Source: Anaerovirgula multivorans
GTDB lineage: Bacteria; Bacillota; Clostridia; Peptostreptococcales; Natronincolaceae
Assembly (NCBI RefSeq): GCF_900188145.1
Contig: NZ_FZOJ01000002.1
Coordinates: forward strand, 186,001 to 250,000
DNA length: 64,000 nucleotides
Direction: 5' to 3'
Made by a program: the position numbers and the translations under genes. The notes under the pieces are model-generated. The model ran no database searches. It was not told where the DNA came from and saw only the letters and a list, made by a program, of their open reading frames with translations. Shown piece by piece: positions 53,556 to 62,297 of this stretch. Position 1 is the first letter of the stretch, and each line of letters starts with the position of its first letter.

Positions 53556-54103
53556 GGACTTCTTCTGGATTAACAGAGTATTGTGGTGATAGTTTGTAGT
53601 AGATTACTGTTCCTTCTAGGAGTTGTCTGGCTTGTTGTAGAGTAGTTACTGTTTTAGGTTTTGAAGTCATGCTGTTTAGCTGTACTGATGCTGATTGATT
53701 CATTCGATCCTGAAGAGATCTTGTTTGACCGCTCATGGCTCGGCTGATAGCTAGTCCTGCTTCCTGCATGGAACGGTCTGGATTAGCAGCTGCCATCATT
53801 TCTGCAAAGTTATTTAACTGATCTAGCTGACCAGTGTTCTTTGTGAAGGACAGGAACTGCTGAGCATTTGCCACGTTGTACTGCATCAGCTTCTCCAATT
53901 TCTCTTTCTACTTCATTGAATGCTGTTTCTGCTCTTGCAAGTTCTTGCCTTGCAGCTTGTATAGAAGAGGTGTTAACTGCGTTGCTCGATGCTGTTTGCA
54001 AAGCTTCAAAAGAAGAAAGTGTTATGTTCAAAGCTTCTGTCATGCTTCGTAGTGCTGGTGTCATTCCATTATGCATTTGTATAGAAGTTCTAATTGTTGC
54101 CAC
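53556..54103 (-). pseudogene. Broken phage tail tape-measure protein gene
   Basis: From a GTG at 54103 the frame begins MATIRTSIQMHNGMTPALRS and continues ALNITLSSFEALQTASSN, EREIGEA, a typical start of a clostridial phage tape-measure protein. It shifts frame near 53890 and resumes as QQFLSFTKNTGQLDQLNNFA. The last part (TVIYYKLSPQYSV) resembles the end of a different tail protein, pointing to an internal deletion. A functional protein would be far longer. This is a prophage scar. Confidence 0.75.
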
Positions 54104-54192
54104 GTTATTATCCTCTTTCTTACAATAAAAAATAGCAATATAAAAACACCCCTAATGGAGTGCAAAAATGTTTACTTTTATGCTCTTTGTGT

Positions 54193-54300
54193 TATAATAT
54201 AGATAAAGATAATCGGAACCACAAAGTGTGGTTGCCACAATCAGGTTAAATTAATGCATAATAACCATCCTGCCGCTAACAGGGTGGTTATTTCTTTTGG
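54193..54300 (+). ncRNA. Antisense antitoxin RNA of a type I toxin-antitoxin pair
   Basis: The TATAAT at 54193-54198 has a GTTTAC -35 box 17 bases before it. The RNA would start near 54205, contain the hairpin AACCAC-AAA-GTGTGGTT, and end in terminator ATAACCATCCTG / CAGGGTGGTTAT with a T-rich tail. Its 3' part overlaps the 3' end of the toxin gene on the other strand, as in TxpA/RatA-type systems. Confidence 0.75.
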
Positions 54301-54386
54301 TTGTTATTCCTATCTAAATAGGAGATAAGTGATATTGTAAACACTGAAAACAAGATCATTAAAGAAATTGATTCATATGTACTCAT
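54288..54386 (-). CDS. Type I toxin, holin-like small membrane peptide
   Basis: A 32-residue peptide, MSTYESISLMILFSVFTISL followed by a polar tail ending NNNQKK. The M-x-TYE-x-hydrophobic start and single membrane segment match putative holin-like toxins of Firmicutes. GGGAGG nine bases before the ATG is a strong site. An antisense RNA with its own promoter converges on its 3' end and would promote degradation or block translation of the mRNA. It lies beside the phage scar, its likely origin. Confidence 0.8.
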   Translation of the reverse strand: MSTYESISLMILFSVFTISLISYLDRNNNQKK

Positions 54387-54647
54387 ATCACACTACCTCC
54401 CTTCATTTTTAGTAGAGAAGTGGTCAACCGACACCCTGCTTTATCCGATTACCTTATCCATATAATACCATAAAACAAACTACAGTACAATGTAATAACA
54501 CTATCAAATAGTGGTCTTTTAAAGTTCTGTTATTCCCTAAAAATAGAAGTCTTATTTCAACTTTATTATAACCTATTACGCTTCTTAATACATAGTTTTT
54601 TGTCATTATTGAAAAAACAGTGGGGAATACAGTTATGCTTTCTTCAT

Positions 54648-54665
54648 TTGTGATAAATATCACTT
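54648..54665. promoter_or_regulatory. Crp/Fnr-type binding site before the DUF1858 gene
   Basis: TTGTGATAAATATCACTT matches TTGTGA-N6-TCAC. Its centre is about 63 bases before the start expected from the TATAAT at 54708-54713, close to the class I activator position. The rest of 54387-54754 shows nothing else. Confidence 0.65.
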
Positions 54666-54754
54666 CCATCTGTGATTTTTGTAATATTACATGGAAAAGA
54701 TAACCTCTATAATATAGATATAGTTATTAAATCAATTAAAGGAGGTACTTACTT

Positions 54755-54940
54755 ATGAATATTACAAAAGATACAAAAATCAGTGAGGTTTTAAAAATAA
54801 ATCCTAATGCCGTTTCTATTCTAATGTCCTTTGGTATGGGTTGTTTAGGATGCCCTTCCTCTCAAATGGAAACCTTAGGTCAAGCTGCAGCAGTTCACGG
54901 CATTGATGTAGATAGCTTATTAGAAAAACTAAATGCATAA
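54755..54940 (+). CDS. DUF1858 domain protein
   Basis: A 61-residue protein, MNITKDTKISEVLKINPNAV then ILMSFGMGCLGCPSSQMETL. The C-LG-CP motif is the family hallmark, in a four-helix fold also found beside hybrid-cluster and ScdA-type iron-nitrosyl repair proteins. AAAGGAGGT precedes the ATG. The Crp/Fnr-type site upstream suggests anaerobic or nitrosative control. It is monocistronic with a terminator. Its role is not established. Confidence 0.88.
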   Translation: MNITKDTKISEVLKINPNAVSILMSFGMGCLGCPSSQMETLGQAAAVHGIDVDSLLEKLNA

Positions 54941-54944
54941 ATAG

Positions 54945-54968
54945 TAACCACCCACAAACGGGTGGTTA
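54945..54968 (+). terminator. Terminator of the DUF1858 gene
   Basis: TAACCACCC pairs with GGGTGGTTA around ACAAAC, followed by TTATTTATATTT. Confidence 0.85.
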
Positions 54969-55075
54969 TTATTTATATTTAGCAAACTTTTAAGGTCCCA
55001 CCTAGTGTTGATAAACAAAGATAAGCAATTTTTAACCTTACCAAAAATACACGTTCCTGCGATTTCGCCCGTGGA

Positions 55076-55108
55076 TAGCTGCATCAGTTCATAGGATTGA
55101 TGCAGCTA
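55076..55108 (-). terminator. Terminator of the second Fe-S/desulfurase operon
   Basis: TAGCTGCATCA pairs with TGATGCAGCTA, five bases beyond the stop at 55114 on the minus strand. Confidence 0.7.
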
Positions 55109-55113
55109 AATTA

Positions 55114-55641
55114 TTAATAACCCAACATTTGTGCAAAATCCTCCATAGTTTCTAATTTTTCTTTATTAGCTTCCTCATATAGCGGCCTACAATTTTGAAT
55201 TTTTTGTTCTCCCATTAAGAATTTTGATGCAAAGGCAAGGCAAGTAGCTTCCTTACATTTTCTACAGTTAATTTTGGGAAGATATTTATATACTTCTATT
55301 GCTGAAGGTTTTTGTCTCATTTCATATATGGGTTCAATGTCCTTCCTTTTTTCATAAATTTCATTTACTAGTCCTTTTATTAAGTCTGTTATCTCATAGG
55401 CATCTGTTTCATTGATGGCTTTTGATACTGCCAGCTTATCTTCATAAAGGGTTATTATTCTAAATTGTTTCTTAAATGTCAAGCTAGGTATTTTGTGATT
55501 ATAGATAGCATCCATTAAAACAGCATTCATATAAGGCAAAACTTCAGAAATGTTTCTTGAAAAACCAGCTTGAAATCTTATTCGTTCTGCATCTGCAGTA
55601 CAAGGTTGTATACGTGTAATAATAATATCTTTTACATACAT
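55114..55641 (-). CDS. Fe-S cluster protein with PF04060-type motif, copy 2
   Basis: A 175-residue paralogue of the protein at 45926, alignable over nearly its whole length (FQAGFSRNISEVLPYMNAVL, LTFKKQFRIITLYEDKLAV). The Fe-S motif INCRKCKEATCLAFASKFLMG keeps all Cys. It again follows the cysteine-desulfurase-like gene after about 28 bases. This copy lies directly downstream of the arr operon. A shared job in sulfur or electron handling for molybdoenzyme maturation is possible. AGGGGGAT precedes the ATG. Confidence 0.82.
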   Translation of the reverse strand: MYVKDIIITRIQPCTADAERIRFQAGFSRNISEVLPYMNAVLMDAIYNHKIPSLTFKKQFRIITLYEDKLAVSKAINETDAYEITDLIKGLVNEIYEKRKDIEPIYEMRQKPSAIEVYKYLPKINCRKCKEATCLAFASKFLMGEQKIQNCRPLYEEANKEKLETMEDFAQMLGY

Positions 55642-55669
55642 AACGATCCCCCTATTTTTTTATTATTAT

Positions 55670-56812
55670 CTAGGTATTTATCTCTTTAAGCGCTTTTATT
55701 AATCTGTCGATATCCTTTTTCTCATTAAAATAGCCAATTCCAATTCTAACTGTTCCTATTAGGTTACTTCCTATTATCTTGTGTATTGTAGGTGCACAAT
55801 GGAGCCCTGCCCTTACCATAATCCCATACCTCTGATCTAGTTCATAGGCAACCTCTTCTGCTGGTATTTTCTTTAAATTAAAGGAAATAACTCCAATAAT
55901 CTTTTCACAATCCTTTGGACCGTATATTGTTATACCCTTTATTTCTTGTAATTTTTCAAGAGTATATGCTATTAATTCCTTTTCTTTTTTAAATATCTTC
56001 TCTATACCCTCTTGCAGGATAAATTCAATTCCTTCCCGTAAGCCCACTATACCAGCAACATTAGGCGTTCCTGTCTCAAGACAATTAGGAAAATAATCTG
56101 GCTGGTAGGGATAGGCAGAATCTCCACCAGTACCACCAGACTTCATAGGATAAATCTTTCCATCCCAGTTGACAATGAGCCCTCCAGTTCCCATAGGTCC
56201 CAACAAACTTTTGTGCCCTGTGAAAGCTAGGAAATCTATGTTATCTTCCTTTATGCTTATTGGATAAACACCTGCAGTTTGTGCAGAATCTACTAAAAAG
56301 GGAATTTTATATTTTCGGGCAATTGCTCCGATTTCTCTAATAGGCTGTAAAGTTCCAATCACATTAGAAGCATGATTAAAAACAATTAGCGTAGTATTTT
56401 TCTGAATAGCTTTTTCCACATCCCCCGCATTTGTATATCCTTCAACAGTACAGGGAACAGTTGAAATACTTACTCCTCGATCTCTTTCTAGCGTTTTTAT
56501 ACATCGCCATACAGCATTGTGTTCTAAACTACTGGTAACAATATGATCTCCTTCTTTGGTCATGCCATTGATAACAAGATTGATGGACTCCGTAACATTA
56601 GAGGTAAAAATAACACGGCTAGGATTGTTATAATGAAATAATCTAGTTATACTTTTTCGGGCTTCATATACACTTCTGTCTGATTCTAATGCCCTTTGAT
56701 ATGCTCCTCTCCCAGCTGTAGCTCCAATATTTATCATAAAATCATAAACTCCTTTGGCTACTTGGGGGGGCTTAGGAAAAGACGTAGCGGCATTATCTAG
56801 ATAAACTGTCAT
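55670..56812 (-). CDS. Cysteine desulfurase-family protein (class V aminotransferase), copy 2
   Basis: A 380-residue PLP enzyme, strongly similar to the copy at 46488 (GATAGRGAYQRALESDRSV, HNAVWRCIKTLERDRG, FTGHKSLLGPMGTGG). The catalytic loop RAGLHCAPTIHK keeps the Cys. AGAGGGGAG precedes the ATG. With its Fe-S partner it forms a two-gene unit between the arr operon and the DUF1858 gene. It could supply sulfur for Fe-S clusters or for the molybdenum cofactor of ArrA. Selenocysteine as substrate is also possible. Confidence 0.88.
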   Translation of the reverse strand: MTVYLDNAATSFPKPPQVAKGVYDFMINIGATAGRGAYQRALESDRSVYEARKSITRLFHYNNPSRVIFTSNVTESINLVINGMTKEGDHIVTSSLEHNAVWRCIKTLERDRGVSISTVPCTVEGYTNAGDVEKAIQKNTTLIVFNHASNVIGTLQPIREIGAIARKYKIPFLVDSAQTAGVYPISIKEDNIDFLAFTGHKSLLGPMGTGGLIVNWDGKIYPMKSGGTGGDSAYPYQPDYFPNCLETGTPNVAGIVGLREGIEFILQEGIEKIFKKEKELIAYTLEKLQEIKGITIYGPKDCEKIIGVISFNLKKIPAEEVAYELDQRYGIMVRAGLHCAPTIHKIIGSNLIGTVRIGIGYFNEKKDIDRLIKALKEINT

Positions 56813-56889
56813 TTGGAATCTCCCCTCTTTAATCTATGTTTTTCGATTCATATATAATTTTATTTTTTTTCAGGACAATTGTCAATATT

Positions 56890-57000
56890 TTAACGATGCT
56901 GACAATTACCTAGAACACCATTAATTTCATCCTCAACATAGGTACTCGCAAGAGCTCAGCATGCATCCTTAAAGGTTTCTTTGATTTCTCCTAATCTCTG
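56890..57000 (-). other. Short coding-like remnant with in-frame TGA
   Basis: Read on the minus strand, one frame gives LGEIKETFKDAC, a TGA at 56956-56958, then ALASTYVEDEINGVLGNCQH and a TAA. The composition looks protein-like, but there is no start or ribosome site, since the arr terminator lies just upstream. I do not recognise the family. It is most likely the decayed 3' end of a gene removed by deletion. A selenoprotein is not supported here because the nearby hairpins are weak. Confidence 0.3.
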
Positions 57001-57008
57001 TAGAAAAA

Positions 57009-57037
57009 CAGCGTCTTATAATTCGTACAAGACGCTG
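57009..57037 (-). terminator. Terminator of the arr operon
   Basis: CAGCGTCTT pairs with AAGACGCTG, followed on the minus strand by TTTTTCT. It lies about 45 bases after the stop of the last Fe-S gene. Confidence 0.8.
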
Positions 57038-57080
57038 CTTTAATATACTATATGGTTTCTATTTGGCTAAACATAATATT

Positions 57081-58166
57081 TTATCCGATGTTATTTTTAA
57101 TAGCTTCCCGTTTATTACAACTACTACATAGGCCGTTGTTATCTTTTTTTTCTACAAAGGATTTTTCACATTGTCTACAGGAAGCTAGGGGTAGTTTCCT
57201 TTTTTCAACAGCTCCTTTAAATTGTATGAATGAAAAATCTTCTTTCATAATAGCTTGTTGAGGGCACAAATCGAAACATAAATTACAACTAGTACATTTT
57301 GTTACATCATTTGTTATGGAAATATGATCCTTATCTTTTGTGCAGCTCCATGCTTCTCTTGGACATATAGCTTGACAGAATCCACAGCCGTCACACTCTG
57401 AATTTACCTGCCATCCAGTAAACAGTGAGACTTCTTTTGGGATGATTTTAGTTTCTGGAAAGCTTAATCTATCTATGATTTCCAGAAATAGCCATCTATG
57501 ATAGGAAACTGTATTTTTCTTTCTATTGTTTTGCTGCTGTATAAACTTCACAGTAGCGTTAGTAGACTCTTTTTTCAGCATAGTAATAAAATCTCTACGA
57601 GACATTTCTTTTTCTATACCAATAGGTAGCTTCTCCTCTTCCCCCATCACCACAGCATTATCTATATCTTCAAAAGCATTAATAAAACGCTTTGCCCTTT
57701 CTAAATTAGCAGTAAATAAACTGCAATCCCTATGAACTTTACATTTGTTGCAACCACTTATATTGAAATAAACCTTCTTTTTTTTAAACATCAACAAAAA
57801 GGCTGCTATATACTCAGGATGAAGTCCATTAAGGCAGGAAAACAAAGCATTTCCCTTATTATGTCCTTCTTGACAGCCTATGATTAAGCTTTCTACTTCT
57901 TTTCCCATCTGTAAAGCTTTTTGCTTTTTATCCTCTCGCTGACTAATGGCTTGAGAGGGACAAATGGCTTCGCAGCTACCACATCCAACACATAAATTTT
58001 CATCAATTCTTATGTTTTTTTCTCCTATATCTATGGATTTTGTTGGGCAAACCTCCTTACATTTTTTACAGCCCTTCTTACGACTTCGAAAATGAATACA
58101 CTGATTTCTTTCTATCGTAGGTATATTTACTTTTGTCAGCTGCTTTATAAAATATTGTACTAGCAA
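57081..58166 (-). CDS. Multi-cluster 4Fe-4S protein at the end of the arr operon
   Basis: A protein of about 361 residues. Two ferredoxin-like pairs of clusters are visible: CKKCKEVCPTKSI with CVGCGSCEAICPSQAI, and CDGCGFCQAICPREAW with CTSCNLCFDLCPQQAI. A middle domain carries CNKCKVHRDC. The tail CRQCEKSFVEKKDNNGLCSSC is zinc-ribbon-like. SRRDFITML in the middle resembles a twin-arginine motif but is internal. The start is uncertain: a TTG nine bases after AAGGAG is used here. It probably assists electron transfer or cofactor insertion for ArrAB. Confidence 0.75.
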   Translation of the reverse strand: MLVQYFIKQLTKVNIPTIERNQCIHFRSRKKGCKKCKEVCPTKSIDIGEKNIRIDENLCVGCGSCEAICPSQAISQREDKKQKALQMGKEVESLIIGCQEGHNKGNALFSCLNGLHPEYIAAFLLMFKKKKVYFNISGCNKCKVHRDCSLFTANLERAKRFINAFEDIDNAVVMGEEEKLPIGIEKEMSRRDFITMLKKESTNATVKFIQQQNNRKKNTVSYHRWLFLEIIDRLSFPETKIIPKEVSLFTGWQVNSECDGCGFCQAICPREAWSCTKDKDHISITNDVTKCTSCNLCFDLCPQQAIMKEDFSFIQFKGAVEKRKLPLASCRQCEKSFVEKKDNNGLCSSCNKREAIKNNIG

Positions 58167-58193
58167 GTCACCCAACTCCTTCCATATCTAGAT

Positions 58194-58865
58194 TTACTTT
58201 TGCCCCTTGATATTTTCAAACTCCTTTGCCATAGCTAAACTATCCTCTAAATAATCCTGTTTAATATAATTTACAGTCGCTAGTGCAAGATTTTTATAAA
58301 AAACTGTTTCTGCATGATTGTACACATTATCTGTAAAAGGTTTTATCCATCTTCCTAGATGATGATTTAGAAATTCTAATTGTAGCCGAATATATTTTTC
58401 TGCTTTTTCCCAGCTTCCCTCTTTGCAAGCAATGATTGTCTCATCAATCAAGCAGTACATAAATTCTAATTCAATACGAATATGATCCTGAGGCTCTTTC
58501 ACATCTTTCAATTTCTTTACACCTGCTTCATTAAAAAGACGAACCACATCGTAGGTGGACTCTCCCATAATCTGTCCTTTGTTTTCTAAATATAAAGAAC
58601 CATATGGAGGAGCTAGAAGGTTTTGAGGCCCTATAAACAGCTTAGAAAAATCCAGTTGTAGCTCTTGCAAGTCCTTTACTTCTTCTAAATATTTCTTCAT
58701 TTTCTCAATAGATTCTTCAGTGCTTTCCTCTATTAAAGGTAAGAGCTGCAATAAATGATCTGCAATTTTTTCTTCTTTCAAAGCTTCAGTAGGAAATCCA
58801 TAGCATTGTGCCAACAAATGATAGGATAAAGCCCTAGCCTGTTCTCTATCTAAAAACTCCTTCAC
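58194..58865 (-). CDS. arrD: TorD-family chaperone of arsenate reductase
   Basis: A 223-residue helical chaperone. REQARALSYHLLAQCYGFPT is the usual start, with FSKLFIGPQNLLAPPYGSLYLENKGQIMG and PQDHIRIELEFMYCLI as the TorD/DmsD signature region. It binds the molybdoenzyme precursor and holds it for cofactor insertion before Tat export. The start is GTG after GGAGG. It follows arrB, an order known from arr operons of several arsenate respirers. Confidence 0.9.
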   Translation of the reverse strand: MKEFLDREQARALSYHLLAQCYGFPTEALKEEKIADHLLQLLPLIEESTEESIEKMKKYLEEVKDLQELQLDFSKLFIGPQNLLAPPYGSLYLENKGQIMGESTYDVVRLFNEAGVKKLKDVKEPQDHIRIELEFMYCLIDETIIACKEGSWEKAEKYIRLQLEFLNHHLGRWIKPFTDNVYNHAETVFYKNLALATVNYIKQDYLEDSLAMAKEFENIKGQK

Positions 58866-58957
58866 CTTATAGCCTCCATTCTTATTATTAATTATAGCTC
58901 ATGAAGGAAAAGCAGGGAGTTCTCCTCGCCTTTACCTTTAAGTATCCTTACTACTTT

Positions 58958-59644
58958 TTACTCTTTTTCATCAAATTTATTAATATAAAATACATTTGGC
59001 TCTGTTCCAGCTTTTGGTTGTAGTACAAAGTGTTGCTTTTCCTTTAATACCTTACTAATCTCACTATTTGGATCATCTAAATCCCCAAAAATTCTTGCAT
59101 TAGCAGGACACACATCTACACAATAGGGTTCTTCATCATTGGCAACCCTGTGATCACAGAAATTACATTTTTCCACCACATTTTCCCTTCGAATACCATC
59201 ATAGGTCAATGCACGGTCAGGGTTGTAATAAGGTATTACCTCTCCTCCTACCTTCTCTGTCAATGCTTTAGCTTCTCCACTACGCCATTCTTCAAAGACT
59301 TCCTTTCCCCTTTCATTATAATAAATCACACCGTAGGGACAAGCATTTTCACAGGCTCTACAACCAATACATCTTTCTGCATTATGCAGTGTCATTCCAT
59401 TTTCTGCCTTATACATTGCTTTAGGATCTACTGGGCACGCCTCTACGCAGGGAGCATTGGTACAATGATTGCATAGTGTAGAAATATATTGATAAGTTAC
59501 ATTTGGAAATTCACCTTTTGTTTCCGTTATATAGTGGGACCAATAAAATTCATCTGGTACATTATTTTCATTTTTACAAGCGATAGAGCAAGCTGTACAG
59601 CCTGCACACTTTTCTAGATCGATTATCATTCCAAACTTAGCCAC
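58958..59644 (-). CDS. arrB: Respiratory arsenate reductase small subunit, 4Fe-4S
   Basis: A 229-residue electron-transfer subunit with four cubane motifs: CAGCTACSIACKNENN, CNHCTNAPCVEACP, CIGCRACENACPYGV and CNFCDHRVANDEEPYCVDVCP. The true start is probably the GTG giving MAKFGMIIDLEKC, six bases after GGAGGTG, five codons inside the longest frame. It passes electrons from a quinol-linked donor to ArrA outside the membrane, travelling with ArrA through Tat. It lies directly after arrA. Confidence 0.9.
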   Translation of the reverse strand: MAKFGMIIDLEKCAGCTACSIACKNENNVPDEFYWSHYITETKGEFPNVTYQYISTLCNHCTNAPCVEACPVDPKAMYKAENGMTLHNAERCIGCRACENACPYGVIYYNERGKEVFEEWRSGEAKALTEKVGGEVIPYYNPDRALTYDGIRRENVVEKCNFCDHRVANDEEPYCVDVCPANARIFGDLDDPNSEISKVLKEKQHFVLQPKAGTEPNVFYINKFDEKE

Positions 59645-59675
59645 TTTATCCACCTCCATGAATTCAATTTATTAT

Positions 59676-62243
59676 TTAGGCCTTTTCAATTCGAACTCTA
59701 AAACTACCATAGAAGGCAGTTGAGCCGCTAAGACGTTCATAATCTGCTGGCATAACATCATTATTATTAGAACCACGGGCAATTTTGTTTTCAAAATCCT
59801 CTGCTGCTATATGACCATAGGCCCAGTGACCCTGTCCGTAAGTCTTTGCTACCGTCCCTGGTCTTAAACCAACCCATGTTTTTAACGTAGCAATTCCTTC
59901 TCCTACAGGAGAAATAATTTTTACTGTATCTCCGTCCTTTAATCCTAGCTTGGCAGCATCCTCTGGATTTATCTTAATGGCATCACCCCATTTAATGTCT
60001 CCTGGATCTGAATCTTTAAACTCTTGGAACCAAGAGCAGTTACCAGATCTTCCCTCACGAGCTAATCGCGATTTTCCTTCTATGAAAGCAAGTGGAAACT
60101 GTTCTTTATCTCCCTCCATATAAGGCTCTTCATAGTGGGGAATAAAGGCATGTTCTCCTTCAGCTGTATATTTACAAGTAGCCAATATATCATCTACAGT
60201 AGTATTATGCTTTTCAGCATGTCCTTCAAGAGCTTTTTTCAAGGTTTCACTATAGAACTCAAACTTTTGTGTTTCTGTTGGCATATTGCTCCATAAGTTT
60301 TTGTATTTATATGGATCAGAATTCCATAGTCCACCCTTTTCCATAAAGTCATTCCAATCCTTAAACTTATCTCCATTATTACCTTTTTCTTCATATTTTG
60401 CTGGATTCCATACTGGCTCTGTTAAGATTTTATAGGTGTACAACTCTAACTCAATTCCATTGGTAGGTTCTTTACCAGTCTCTGGATCTTTAAAGTTATC
60501 TTTTAAATACTCCATCATGTTTTTAAATCCTTTTTCAGCTAGTTTTTCTGCCAATAACCATACAACCTCTGTTTCAGGATTTTTTACATCATATACAGGA
60601 TTAATTACACGATTTGATACCCATAAATGAGTATAAGTATTACCTTTTTGAGCAACACTGGACATTTGTTCCATCATATGATGCGTTGATGGAAGTAATA
60701 AATCAGCAAAATGGCTCATTTCCGAATAATTAGTAACACAGTGAGCAAAAAATTCTATTTTTGACATCGCTTTATTCCATCTATCGGTTTGTGGACAAGA
60801 ATAATTGAAGTTATTAAAGTATCCTATAACTACCTTTGGTAGATAAGGATCTTCCATTAAGATACCATCAGCTACACGGTTGGTTACCACACCACCACCG
60901 GATTTTCCATCCTTTAATGCAGGAAATTCTTTGGTTCCCCTATGATCCATTTTTTTCATTTTGCTATTCTTTTGTGCCATTTCATCCATATAATCATCAG
61001 GGTCCGGTATACTATTTAATTTTGGACTGCGTCCTGTAATAGCGCCTCCTTGATGGTCAATAGAACCTACTAGACCGTTAAGAGCATGTACTGCCATGGA
61101 GTTATAGCCACCCCGAACCTGCATGTTGGAACCACCACCCATAAATACTAATGCATAGGGAGCAGCTTTAGCAAATTCTACTGCCACCTTTCTAATGGTA
61201 GCTGCGTCTACACCACAAACTGCCTCTGCCCATTCTGGGGTTCTATCTTTTAGTTCTAAATTCCACCATTTTATCACTCCGTAGGTATGATTTTCTTCAA
61301 AAGTATCTTGGTCTACTGTTTTTCCTGCTACAAAGTGATTTTTACCATCTTTAAAATCACCAGCAAATTCTCTAGACCACAACCCTTCTGCTAAAATAAC
61401 ATGGGCCATAGCCATAGCGAGGGCACCATCCTCCCCTGGTTTTACGGGCATCCAAACGTGGGATTTAGCTGCTGTATTAGAATATTTTGGATCAATAGTG
61501 ACGATTTTAACCCCATCCCTTAACATTTCTCCAAATGCATTTAAGTAATGGGAGACTTGACGATTTGAACACAGAGGATCTGCTCCCCAGCAAATCATAT
61601 ATTTTGTGTTTTCTACATCATAATCCCTATAATTCCAGTATCCTTGGGTATAATAAGGTCCAAATTTTTCTGCTTCAGCACAAATAGAACTGTGAGAAAT
61701 GTTATTCGGTGAACCTATGATTTTAGGTACACTGCTATACACCAAGTCCCTTGCATTCGTGTATCGTCCACGGAACAACATAAACTTATGGGTTTCATCA
61801 TTTTTTCTAAGCTCCATAATTTTATCTGCCAACATATCCATTGCTTCATCCCATGAAATCGGTACAAAACCTGGGTCTTCACTTATGCCCTTCTTAAAAT
61901 TTGTTCGCTTCATTGGTTGCTTAATTCTATCTGGATCATAAATTTGTTGTAAAGACAAATGAGAACGGGGACATGTATAGCCACGATTTACCTTTGAATT
62001 TTTATTTCCCCTAATTTTAATAGCCCTACCATCTACGATATAAGCTTCTTGAGCACACCAAGAGGTACAACCTAAACAACCAGTAGGCTTCCATTCTCCT
62101 TTTACTAGAGGCTTTACCTCAACAGAGGTTTCCACACCCTCCTCTAAAGTATCAAGTCGTCTTCTACGACCTTCTAGTCCTATGGCAGTTGCAATTCCTG
62201 CTACGATAGAACCTTCAATAAATCTTCTTCTGGTTATTTTCAC
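59676..62243 (-). CDS. arrA: Respiratory arsenate reductase, molybdenum catalytic subunit
   Basis: An 855-residue DMSO-reductase-family enzyme reducing arsenate to arsenite. The Tat signal ITRRRFIEGSIVAGIATAIG is N-terminal. The Fe-S ligands C-x2-C-x3-C-x27-C are at about 56, 59, 63 and 91. RGRY at 158-161 is the motif reported for ArrA, where ArxA has GRGWG. Mo ligand Cys188 lies in SHSSICAEAEKFGPYY. The start is GTG after AAGGGAGG. ArrB, ArrD, TatA, TatC and MobB are adjacent. Another oxyanion reductase is unlikely. Confidence 0.92.
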   Translation of the reverse strand: MKITRRRFIEGSIVAGIATAIGLEGRRRRLDTLEEGVETSVEVKPLVKGEWKPTGCLGCTSWCAQEAYIVDGRAIKIRGNKNSKVNRGYTCPRSHLSLQQIYDPDRIKQPMKRTNFKKGISEDPGFVPISWDEAMDMLADKIMELRKNDETHKFMLFRGRYTNARDLVYSSVPKIIGSPNNISHSSICAEAEKFGPYYTQGYWNYRDYDVENTKYMICWGADPLCSNRQVSHYLNAFGEMLRDGVKIVTIDPKYSNTAAKSHVWMPVKPGEDGALAMAMAHVILAEGLWSREFAGDFKDGKNHFVAGKTVDQDTFEENHTYGVIKWWNLELKDRTPEWAEAVCGVDAATIRKVAVEFAKAAPYALVFMGGGSNMQVRGGYNSMAVHALNGLVGSIDHQGGAITGRSPKLNSIPDPDDYMDEMAQKNSKMKKMDHRGTKEFPALKDGKSGGGVVTNRVADGILMEDPYLPKVVIGYFNNFNYSCPQTDRWNKAMSKIEFFAHCVTNYSEMSHFADLLLPSTHHMMEQMSSVAQKGNTYTHLWVSNRVINPVYDVKNPETEVVWLLAEKLAEKGFKNMMEYLKDNFKDPETGKEPTNGIELELYTYKILTEPVWNPAKYEEKGNNGDKFKDWNDFMEKGGLWNSDPYKYKNLWSNMPTETQKFEFYSETLKKALEGHAEKHNTTVDDILATCKYTAEGEHAFIPHYEEPYMEGDKEQFPLAFIEGKSRLAREGRSGNCSWFQEFKDSDPGDIKWGDAIKINPEDAAKLGLKDGDTVKIISPVGEGIATLKTWVGLRPGTVAKTYGQGHWAYGHIAAEDFENKIARGSNNNDVMPADYERLSGSTAFYGSFRVRIEKA

Positions 62244-62297
62244 AAAACCAACCTCCCTTTGATATAATAGTAACAATATAAGGCATAAAAATCCTAT

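Noticed and set aside
54454..54669. 71-codon minus-strand frame as a gene
   Set aside because: No ribosome site, and its start overlaps the Crp/Fnr-type site of the opposite gene.
59676..62243. Arsenite oxidase ArxA, tetrathionate or polysulfide reductase
   Set aside because: The RGRY motif and overall sequence pattern fit ArrA. The GRGWG motif of ArxA is absent.
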